From CAZUCD01 sp964618855 (GTDB lineage: Bacteria > Sumerlaeota > Sumerlaeia > SLMS01 > JANRJK01): a stretch of 32,088 nt of DNA. The notes below the pieces were generated by a model, which was not told the origin of the DNA, did not search any database, and saw nothing but the letters and a program-made list of their open reading frames with translations. The DNA lies in the NCBI GenBank assembly GCA_964618855.1, contig CAZUCD010000026.1, positions 1 to 32,088 on the forward strand, in the 5' to 3' direction. Within the stretch, counting starts at the first letter, position 1. Every line of letters starts with the position of its first letter. Shown here one piece after another: positions 26,093 through 32,088 of the stretch. The position numbers were made by a program, and so were the translations under genes.

Positions 26093-27525
26093 ACGGCACG
26101 ATGCGTCCCATCGTGACGGCGCTTGGGCTTTCGCTCACATCGGGGTTGCTGCTGGCGTGCTTCTTTGCGCCGGAACTCCACGGAATGAGTGCCGCATACA
26201 GGTGGTGGTGGGCGGGGATGGGAGTCTGGGACGTGCACGCGGCTCCCCGGGCCATGCTGGCCCTGTTCCCGCTGGCGTGTGCGCTGGTCCCGTCCGCCTG
26301 GGCCGGGAGGATCGTGGGGCTGGGGCACGACTTCGGGCAGCGGTGGCTCCGCCTCCCCGCGTTTGGCCTCTTTTCCGTGATGCTGTTTGCGTTTTGGGTC
26401 TTCCGCCAAACGGACATCCGCTACGGCGACTCGATCTTCTACGCCCGGCAGTTAGTCCCTACGGAGGCCGCGTCGGGGCGCGGGCTCTACCTCAGCTACG
26501 ACGAGATGCTCTCCTCCGTCATCGGCACCCTGGGTTACCGCCACCTGAATGCCACATTTCACCTCGATCCGGTGACGGCGTACAACATCCTCTTCCTGCC
26601 ACTTACGGTTTCGTTCTTTGCCCTGCTGTTCCACGTTCGTGGGGAGCGGCTCCTCCTCCTGTCCGCCCCGGCATTCCTGATGATGGTCGCGGGAAATTGG
26701 AACCAGCCGATGATGGCGCCGGTGGAACACTACGCTGGCGTGACGGTGTGCCTGTTCGCGTTCATGGTGTTCGGAGTGGAGGCGATGCGCGGGACGGGGG
26801 AACTGTGGCGCCCGTGCCTGGCATTTTCTCTCGGCGCCGCATTCCACCTCGGCATCGGTTGGTTCTTTCCGGCCCTGGCCTACATGGTCGTCCGTCGATG
26901 GGGCGCCTGCTCCGTGCAGGAGCGCCATGCGGCCGTGCTTTGCCTCGCGGGACCCGCCCTGGTCTACGTGTGCCTCGCGCACTTCCTGGGATTCGACCTT
27001 GGGTTCTTCTTCAAGTCGCACGCCTCGCAGGTGAAGCTGCTCCCCCTGCTCGACCGAAAGGACCCGTACATCGCGGACAACATCTTCTACGACAGCGTGT
27101 TCGAGCCGCTGCGCCTGGCACATCTGGGAAACCTGTTGCTGCTGATGGGCTACCCGGCGGTGCTGGCATTGGCCGCGGTCCCGTCGTCGCTCCGCGGCGG
27201 GTTCGTTCGCCGGCCGGAGGTTCGATTCGCCGGGGTCATGGCGGCGGGTGGGCTCGCGTTCATCTTCCTGTGGAACAACGAGCTGCCATACTACATCGAC
27301 CAGGACCTGTTCGGCATGGGCGTCGCGCCGCTATGCCTGCTTGGGGCGCTGGCGATCGGAGGCGGGGACGGGCGCGGGACGTGGCTCGGCGAGGCGCGCG
27401 GCCGCGTGCTGCTCGCGGTCGTCGGAGGCGCGCTGCTTTGGAGATTCGCAAACCTGCTCCACCACAGCGTGCTTTCCCCAAACTATGCATCCCCGTGGGT
27501 GATCCACGAGCGCGTCTACTTCTAG
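26089..27525 (+). CDS. Polytopic membrane protein of unknown function
   Basis: A 478-residue protein with about ten hydrophobic segments and no family that I recognise. Between the third and fourth segments is a polar stretch (FRQTDIRYGDSIFYARQL and SYDEMLSSVIGTLGYRHLN) that could be a periplasmic catalytic or binding loop with conserved-looking acidic residues. A later loop reads SHASQVKLLPLLDRKDPYI. The size and topology resemble membrane glycosyltransferases, and the partner gene is an O-antigen ligase-like protein, so a role in glycan assembly is a reasonable guess. The start is GTG 26089, overlapping the previous stop; ATG 26101 is an alternative. A hairpin follows directly after the stop. 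Confidence 0.8.
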   Translation: MNGTMRPIVTALGLSLTSGLLLACFFAPELHGMSAAYRWWWAGMGVWDVHAAPRAMLALFPLACALVPSAWAGRIVGLGHDFGQRWLRLPAFGLFSVMLFAFWVFRQTDIRYGDSIFYARQLVPTEAASGRGLYLSYDEMLSSVIGTLGYRHLNATFHLDPVTAYNILFLPLTVSFFALLFHVRGERLLLLSAPAFLMMVAGNWNQPMMAPVEHYAGVTVCLFAFMVFGVEAMRGTGELWRPCLAFSLGAAFHLGIGWFFPALAYMVVRRWGACSVQERHAAVLCLAGPALVYVCLAHFLGFDLGFFFKSHASQVKLLPLLDRKDPYIADNIFYDSVFEPLRLAHLGNLLLLMGYPAVLALAAVPSSLRGGFVRRPEVRFAGVMAAGGLAFIFLWNNELPYYIDQDLFGMGVAPLCLLGALAIGGGDGRGTWLGEARGRVLLAVVGGALLWRFANLLHHSVLSPNYASPWVIHERVYF

Positions 27526-27551
27526 GGTTTGGGACCCGGTGTACCCGAACC
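27526..27551. terminator. Hairpin between convergent genes
   Basis: GGTTTGGG (27526-27533) pairs with CCCGAACC (27544-27551) in an 8-bp stem with one G-T pair, in the 35 nt between the convergent stops of the membrane gene and lpxD. Its position suits a two-way terminator, although neither side has a T-tract. Confidence 0.45.
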
Positions 27552-27560
27552 GGAGAAGGA

Positions 27561-28598
27561 TCACGAACCTTCCGGCGAGGACTCCCCGAGGTACGGCGCA
27601 AGCTTGCGGTACACGTCGGGGAGGCGTTTGAGGATCGCGAGAAGCCGATGGTGTTGCGTCACGGGGAGGAGCGGGTAGCCCATCATCTTCGAGCCCGGCG
27701 GGACGTCCGCATCGATGCCGGACCGCGCGCCGACCTGCACGCCGTCGCCTATGCTGATGTTGTCACGCACGCCGACCTGGCCCGCGAGGACCACGCCGCG
27801 CCCGAGCTTCGTCGAGCCCGCGATGCCCGTCTGGGAGACGATGATGCAGTCGCTGCCTGTGGAGACGTTGTGCGCAATCTGCACGAGGTTGTCGATCTTA
27901 GTGCGCGCACCGATGGAGGTCTGCGTGAAGCTGGCGCGGTCGATGGTCGTGTTCGCTCCGATCTCCACGTCGTCGCCGAGGACGACGATGCCGACCTGCG
28001 GGATTTTGTGGAACTTGCCGCGTGCAGGCTCGTACTTGAATCCGTCGGAGCCGATCACGGCCCCGGGGTGAAGGATGACCCTGCGCCCGATACGGCACCC
28101 ATGCATGATCGTCACGCGTGGGTGGAGGAGGCAGCCCTCCCCCACCGACGCATCGTCGCCAATCACGCAGTGCGCGCCGATCCTCGTCCCGGCCCCGATC
28201 GAGACGCGCTCGCCCAGAACGGCATAGGGCCCGACCTCGACGTTCGCGGCGATGGCGCAAGACTCGGGCACGACCGCGGTCGGGTGGACGGATGCGCGCG
28301 CGGGCGGCTCCGGATGAAAGTGCTCGAGCAGCGTGAGCACGCCACCCCAGATGTCGCGGACCGGGACCACGCCGGGGCGTTCCAGCACGGTGCCGGGGGG
28401 GACGAGGACGATGGCGGCCTTCGACGCGCCCGCCTCCCGTGCGAACTTGGCACGTGCGACGAACGACGCATGGCGGGGTCCGGCCTCGTCCAGCGTCGTG
28501 ATTCCCTCGATGCGCACTCCCTCGGGGAGCGGGGGGACCTCCACGCCGAGCATTGCGGAGAGTTCTGCGGCGCCGAGGGGCGCAGGGTTGGTCTTCAT
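27561..28598 (-). CDS. lpxD: UDP-3-O-acylglucosamine N-acyltransferase
   Basis: LpxD adds the second acyl chain, from acyl-ACP, to UDP-3-O-acyl-glucosamine in lipid A synthesis, so this cell should make LPS. The 345-residue product has the N-terminal uridine-binding domain (to about 100). A long left-handed beta-helix of hexapeptides follows, with the LpxD signatures GSDGFKYE (183-190), GANTTIDR (214-221) and NLVQIAHN (237-244), which contains the catalytic His243. A helical C-terminus ends in LAPYLGESSPEGS. The start ATG 28598 is 19 nt after the HD gene stop, with AGGAA about 10 nt upstream. It is the last gene of the right-hand cluster. The usual lpxA, fabZ and lpxB neighbours are missing. 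Confidence 0.95.
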   Translation of the reverse strand: MKTNPAPLGAAELSAMLGVEVPPLPEGVRIEGITTLDEAGPRHASFVARAKFAREAGASKAAIVLVPPGTVLERPGVVPVRDIWGGVLTLLEHFHPEPPARASVHPTAVVPESCAIAANVEVGPYAVLGERVSIGAGTRIGAHCVIGDDASVGEGCLLHPRVTIMHGCRIGRRVILHPGAVIGSDGFKYEPARGKFHKIPQVGIVVLGDDVEIGANTTIDRASFTQTSIGARTKIDNLVQIAHNVSTGSDCIIVSQTGIAGSTKLGRGVVLAGQVGVRDNISIGDGVQVGARSGIDADVPPGSKMMGYPLLPVTQHHRLLAILKRLPDVYRKLAPYLGESSPEGS

Positions 28599-28617
28599 TG
28601 CGGAATGGGTTCCTGTG

Positions 28618-29265
28618 TCAGGAGTGTGAGCCCTTGTTGTCATGGCCGAACGATTCTATTTCGGCGGCGAGGCGTGCGAATTCATCGACCAGTTCCGGCG
28701 GGGCCTCGCTGGCACGGAAGGCGCCGACGAGGGCGCGAAGGAGCCACACCTGCTCCTCGCGCGGCGCGTTGAACTTGAGCCATGCCCCCGCCCCGTGGCG
28801 CCGCAGGTCGGCGACGAGCGACCGCGCATTGTGCACCTTGTCCGCGAGCGAAACGAGCTGAACTTCGCGAGATTCCCCTGCAAGCCGGCCGAGGTAGGCC
28901 TCCTTGCGCTGGCGCCATGGCGCCTTGTTGACCCCCTCGGAGTCGGAGCAGCCCTCGACGATCCGCAGGACGTGCTTTCCAAACCTGCGGGCGATGCGCT
29001 CGCGCATTTCCGCCGGGTCACCCCCGTGCGCCTGGGTCTGGTCCTCGATTGCGTCGTGCAGGAGGGCCGCGATGGCCTCGCGCTCCCCCCCGCCGTGCTC
29101 GAGCACGAGGGACGCGACGGCCATCAGGTGCGCGATGTATGGGACCGCTCGGGCCCTGTCGTCAGTGGCGATGCCCTTGCGCATCTGGTCGGCGTGTAGC
29201 TGCGCCGCGAACGCAAAAGCGTCGATGAACTCGGGGGATAGCTTGAGCCTCGCGGGAAGGGGCAT
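28618..29265 (-). CDS. Small alarmone hydrolase-like HD protein (SpoT/Mesh1-like)
   Basis: A 215-residue stand-alone HD-domain protein resembling the (p)ppGpp hydrolase domain of SpoT. Reading against that family, the key residues are present: R29 (QMRKG), H46 (PYIAH), H70-D71 with E74-D75 (LLHDAIED), and D142 with N146 (LADKVHNARS). It has no synthetase, TGS or ACT domain, as in small alarmone hydrolases. There is an extra stretch of about ten residues (IATDDRARAV) between RKG and PYI, next to the pocket. The likely activity is removal of pyrophosphate from (p)ppGpp, but related HD proteins cleave other nucleotides. The start ATG 29265 has GAGAGG 5 nt upstream. Confidence 0.85.
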   Translation of the reverse strand: MPLPARLKLSPEFIDAFAFAAQLHADQMRKGIATDDRARAVPYIAHLMAVASLVLEHGGGEREAIAALLHDAIEDQTQAHGGDPAEMRERIARRFGKHVLRIVEGCSDSEGVNKAPWRQRKEAYLGRLAGESREVQLVSLADKVHNARSLVADLRRHGAGAWLKFNAPREEQVWLLRALVGAFRASEAPPELVDEFARLAAEIESFGHDNKGSHS

Positions 29266-29348
29266 TGCCGCCTCTCTTGGGCATCGGGGCCGCAACCGGG
29301 CCGATTGGGGTGGGGGAATGTTCGACCGGAATGACGCCGGGTGGCAAC

Positions 29349-29732
29349 TCAATCGCGGGGAGGCACCTCCGCCGGGGGCGGGTCGTCATCCCGGAAGCCA
29401 ATGTGGAACCGGATGGTCCCCGCGTATTCGGGATGCACTTGCCGCGCAGCCGGGCAGTCGTCCACGTACCGGCGGGCCGCGTCCCAGGGTTCCTGTTCCG
29501 CGTCGAGGGGGAGGCGATGGATGGTGCTGCGATCGGCGTCGATGTAGATCGCGGTGCAGTGGGTCCCCGCGAAACCGCCATCCTCGAAGACCATCCAAGC
29601 CTCGACGACCGTCGGTTCGACACCCTGGCCCAGGGCCGCCCGGAGCACGGCAGGCACGTCCTCCGCATGCCAGGCCATCCGGCCGTCTGCGGCACGGTAA
29701 GCCCTCATCATGAGTTCCGGGGGCAACTGCAT
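29349..29732 (-). CDS. Small protein of unknown family, paralogue of the product at 30451-30798
   Basis: A 127-residue protein with no family that I recognise. It aligns along nearly its whole length with the 115-residue product at 30451-30798. The shared blocks are a YRAADGRMAW / FRALGGAAAW start, VEAWMVFEDGG / AEAWVVFEDGT in the middle, PWDAARRYVDD / DWSSCASFVES and a last strand AGTIRFHIGF / RARLHISILF. The pattern suggests a small alpha/beta domain. It starts at ATG 29732 with AAGGGG 5 nt upstream (GTG 29735 is the alternative), 11 nt after the Crp/Fnr gene. The C-terminal tail is Asp/Pro-rich. Function is unknown; the context suggests a partner or target of the regulator. Confidence 0.8.
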   Translation of the reverse strand: MQLPPELMMRAYRAADGRMAWHAEDVPAVLRAALGQGVEPTVVEAWMVFEDGGFAGTHCTAIYIDADRSTIHRLPLDAEQEPWDAARRYVDDCPAARQVHPEYAGTIRFHIGFRDDDPPPAEVPPRD

Positions 29733-29743
29733 CACGGCCCCTT

Positions 29744-30454
29744 CTAGAACACGTCTCGGGCGACCTCAAGGGCGGGCACGTCCAGGAGCTGGATTTCCCC
29801 CTTGGGCGTCCCCACCCAACCCGACCGGCGGAACCTGCCCATGACGTGGGTCACCATTTCCCGGCTGGTGCCGATGAGCTGCGCGAGGTCCGAGTGCGAG
29901 AGGGGCAACCGTATGGCCCGGCAGCCGTCCGCGCCGTCCTCGCCGACATTCCGCCCAAGGTCGAGGAGCACGAGCGCCAGGCGTGCCTCCGCCGGACGGA
30001 CCATCAGGTCGGCGAGGCGCACCTGGAGTCGATGGATGCGGTTGAAGCTCGACTTGGTGATGGTGAAAGCGACGCCGGGGTGGCGCGCCATGAGGGACTC
30101 AAACCGCGCCCTGCCGATCCTGGCGAGGCAGCACGAGGTGATCGTGCGGCAGTGTTCCCCGTAGTCGCGGGCGTCATCGCTCACGAGGGAGCCGAAGATG
30201 TCGCCGGGGCTGAGCACGAGCACGGTCGCCTGGTGCCCCGATTCGTCCACGTAGGCCAACTTGACGTGCCCGCGCTTCACGATCCAAAGGGACGGCTCCT
30301 CGCCCGACGCCGCGGGCACGATCTCCTCCGGTCCCAGGCCGACGATGCGGCTCGCGTGGAACACCGCGCCGAGCTCCCTCTCGTCCAAGGCCTGGAAGAG
30401 GGGGCACTGGCGAAGGTGCCACAGGTTCATTCGCTGGACTTCGGCGGGGGTCAT
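29744..30454 (-). CDS. Crp/Fnr family transcription regulator
   Basis: A 236-residue regulator with an N-terminal cyclic-nucleotide-binding-type beta-barrel (CPLFQALDERELGAVFHASR, then LWIVKRGHVKLAYVDESGHQ and LSPGDIFGSL at about 81-90). A dimerisation helix lies near 130-165. The C-terminal winged helix-turn-helix is LPLSHSDLAQLIGTSREMVT (183-202). The phosphate-binding cassette of CRP is not obvious, and the cysteines (C17, C102, C108, C109, C178) do not match the N-terminal cluster of FNR, so the signal is unknown. Its ATG overlaps the stop of one small paralogue (ATGA at 30451-30454), and the other paralogue follows after 11 nt. Confidence 0.92.
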   Translation of the reverse strand: MTPAEVQRMNLWHLRQCPLFQALDERELGAVFHASRIVGLGPEEIVPAASGEEPSLWIVKRGHVKLAYVDESGHQATVLVLSPGDIFGSLVSDDARDYGEHCRTITSCCLARIGRARFESLMARHPGVAFTITKSSFNRIHRLQVRLADLMVRPAEARLALVLLDLGRNVGEDGADGCRAIRLPLSHSDLAQLIGTSREMVTHVMGRFRRSGWVGTPKGEIQLLDVPALEVARDVF

Positions 30455-30798
30455 GGGCCCGGCTCCGAAAAGAGGATCGAGATGTGGAGTCGCGCCCGCA
30501 TTTCCGGCAGGATGCGACCGTCCGCAGCCACGCTCTCCACGAAGCTGGCGCAGGACGACCAGTCGTGCTCATTCCCCGCGGCCTTCCAGCAGTACATGCG
30601 CCTTTCTCCCGCCGCATGGAGGATGAACACGCCGTAGGTGCCATCCTCGAACACGACCCAGGCCTCCGCACTCAAGGGCCGGACGCATGCGGCCCGACAC
30701 TTGGCGAGGACGCCGTGCGCCTCCGCGATGGGCCAAGCCGCCGCGCCGCCCAAGGCGCGGAACGGCGCCTCGGCCGTGGCGAGGGAAGCCGCAGGCAT
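30451..30798 (-). CDS. Small protein of unknown family, paralogue of the product at 29349-29732
   Basis: A 115-residue protein with no recognised family. The FRALGGAAAW, AEAWVVFEDG and RARLHISILF blocks match its paralogue on the other side of the Crp/Fnr gene. The middle is different and holds GERRMYCWKAAGNEHDW. The start is ATG 30798, 2 nt after the stop of the glucosidase-like gene; GTG 30804 would overlap that stop. The stop overlaps the regulator's start, so the protein is made together with the regulator. It is probably cytoplasmic, as there is no signal or TM segment. Confidence 0.78.
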   Translation of the reverse strand: MPAASLATAEAPFRALGGAAAWPIAEAHGVLAKCRAACVRPLSAEAWVVFEDGTYGVFILHAAGERRMYCWKAAGNEHDWSSCASFVESVAADGRILPEMRARLHISILFSEPGP

Positions 30799-30800
30799 CG

Positions 30801-32088
30801 TCACCGGCGCGCCGCCTGGGGGGACTTGGACGCGGAACCGGAGCGCGTCTCCGCGAGGATCAGTCGCGCCACCAGCGCCGTCCACCCAGTCTGGTGGCTG
30901 GCGCCCAGGCCCCTGCCGTTCTCGCCGTGGAAGTACTCGTAGAAAAGGACGAGGTCGCGGAACTCCTCGCGCTCCGCGTAGATCGGCTCGCGCCTGTGCA
31001 CCGGACGCACCCCGTCCTGGCCGGGCAGGAAGATTGAAACGAGCCTGCACGCGATCTCGTCCGCCACCTGCTTCAGGGTGAGGAGGTTTCCGGAACCCGT
31101 CGGGAACTCGACCTTGAGGTCGTCGCCGTAGAAGTAGTGGTACCGTTCCAGCGCCTCGATGAGCAGGTAGTTGAGGGGGAACCAAATCGGGCCGCGCCAG
31201 TTGGAGTTCCCGCCGAACACCGCGGTCGTCGATTCCCCGGGCGTGTAGGCGACCTCGTAGCGCTGCCCCTCGGCATGCAGGACAAATGGGGCGTCCAGAT
31301 GGCTGCGGGTGAGCGATCGAACGCCGTACTCCGAGAGGAACTCCGCCGGATCGAGGACCCGGCGCAGGACGCGCTCGAGGCGCTCGCGCGAGGGGAGCGC
31401 CAGGAGCCAGCGCCGGATGCCCTCGTGCTCCTCGCGCTGCGCCGTCATCCAGGAGATGTGGCGCGAAAGGTCGCGCCGGTGCTCCAGGAACCACATCATG
31501 CGCTTCCTGAATCCCGGAAGCCGCTCCAGCGTCTCCTCCTCGATCACCTCGACGGGAAACAGCGCGACGACGCCGACGAGCGACCGCACGCGGAGCGGGA
31601 TGGCCTCGCCATGCAGCCGGATCTGGTCGTAGTAGAAGCCGTCCTCCTCGTCCCAGAGGCCGGTGCCCCCCAGGGTGTTGATGGCGTCCGAAATGGCGAC
31701 GAAGTGCTCGAAGAACTTGGAGGCGATGTCCTCGTAGGCCGGGTTGCCCTGCGCGAGTTCGATGGCCATCGCGAGCATGGTCGAGCAGTAGAAGGCCATC
31801 CACGCGGTACCGTCCGCCTGCTCCAGCCATCCGCCCGTCGGAAGGGGATGGGAGCGGTCAAAGACTCCTATGTTGTCCAGGCCAAGAAATCCGCCTGCGA
31901 ATATGTTTCTTCCTCCGGGGTCCTTGCGGTTCACCCACCAGGTGAAGTTCAGCAGCAGCTTCTGGAAGACGCGCTCGAGGAAGAGGCGGTCGCGCTGGCC
32001 GCGCGGGGCGGTCATCTTGTAGACGCGCCAGGCCGCCCAGGCATGGACCGGGGGATTCACGTCGCCGAATGCGAACTCGTAGGCGGGG
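30801..32088 (-). CDS. GH63/MGH1-like glucosidase, 5' end outside window
   Basis: The last 429 codons of a glycoside hydrolase with the (alpha/alpha)6-barrel signature of bacterial GH63-type proteins (processing alpha-glucosidase, mannosylglycerate or glucosylglycerate hydrolase relatives). The visible blocks are YEFAFGDVNPPVHAWA at the window edge, FLGLDNIGVFDRS, LWDEEDGFYYD, then GNSNWRGPIWFPLNYLL and FYEYFHGENGRGLGASHQTGWT near the end. These are the conserved segments that contain the family's substrate loops and one catalytic acid. The substrate may be an alpha-linked compatible solute, a storage glycan or a host or environmental glycan; I cannot choose. No signal peptide can be judged because the N-terminus is missing. 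It is the first visible gene of the right-hand cluster. Confidence 0.9.
   Translation of the reverse strand, partial: PAYEFAFGDVNPPVHAWAAWRVYKMTAPRGQRDRLFLERVFQKLLLNFTWWVNRKDPGGRNIFAGGFLGLDNIGVFDRSHPLPTGGWLEQADGTAWMAFYCSTMLAMAIELAQGNPAYEDIASKFFEHFVAISDAINTLGGTGLWDEEDGFYYDQIRLHGEAIPLRVRSLVGVVALFPVEVIEEETLERLPGFRKRMMWFLEHRRDLSRHISWMTAQREEHEGIRRWLLALPSRERLERVLRRVLDPAEFLSEYGVRSLTRSHLDAPFVLHAEGQRYEVAYTPGESTTAVFGGNSNWRGPIWFPLNYLLIEALERYHYFYGDDLKVEFPTGSGNLLTLKQVADEIACRLVSIFLPGQDGVRPVHRREPIYAEREEFRDLVLFYEYFHGENGRGLGASHQTGWTALVARLILAETRSGSASKSPQAARR

Noticed and set aside
25701..28772. Plus-strand open frame of 1023 codons
   Set aside because: It crosses three real genes (the ligase, the membrane protein and lpxD on the other strand), is Arg/Gly/Pro-rich and matches no family; long open shadows are expected at this GC content.
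29744..30454. Crp/Fnr protein as an oxygen-sensing FNR
   Set aside because: The N-terminal cysteine pattern needed for the 4Fe-4S cluster is missing.

Overview
The window is high-GC DNA (about 70% in coding stretches) from a draft or metagenome-derived genome: two 10-N scaffold gaps (17671-17680 and 18072-18081) are present. A Gram-negative envelope is indicated by LpxD, a Wza-type outer-membrane export lipoprotein and a Wzc-type tyrosine autokinase. A very large Ser/Thr kinase with a DWG (not DFG) motif, a transmembrane segment and long TPR arrays is a style common in Planctomycetota and related phyla. I therefore suspect a planctomycete-like or neighbouring lineage. No rRNA or other marker fixes this, so the taxonomy is only a guess.

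Left end (1-3717). A lower-GC stretch holds a doubtful small ORF and a 432-nt interval with no convincing gene. It is followed by the ribosome-associated GTPase gene obg, translationally coupled to a TPR lipoprotein, and by convergent purM.

Polysaccharide locus (minus strand, 17390 down to 3920). Gene order in the direction of transcription is: two GT4 glycosyltransferases, a WcaF-like hexapeptide acetyltransferase, a WaaE-like GT2, GDP-L-fucose synthase, a WbuB-like GT4, a TPR membrane protein, an O-antigen ligase/polymerase-like protein, the Wza-like exporter, the Wzc-like co-polymerase/BY-kinase and a final GT4. Most junctions are ATGA or TGATG overlaps, so this is read as one transcript that ends near a hairpin at 3897-3916. 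It should build and export a probably fucose-containing extracellular or surface polysaccharide. No flippase, priming glycosyltransferase or GDP-mannose dehydratase is seen here. The last GT4 appears to carry a one-base frameshift at its start.

Middle (17440-27525). A plus-strand membrane glycosyltransferase-like gene is broken by the two gaps and a 54-bp duplication that looks like an assembly artefact. Facing it is a minus-strand operon of three coupled genes: a GNAT acetyltransferase, a 1269-residue Ser/Thr kinase with TPRs, and a Wzt-type ABC ATPase without its permease. Divergent from this operon are a second O-antigen ligase-like gene and a polytopic membrane protein.

Right end (27561-32088, minus strand). 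A GH63/MGH1-like glucosidase (cut by the window edge) leads a compact cluster. It contains two small paralogous proteins of unknown function on either side of a Crp/Fnr regulator, then a small (p)ppGpp-hydrolase-like HD protein and LpxD. The paralogue-regulator-paralogue arrangement is the least explained element and the best candidate for something undescribed.
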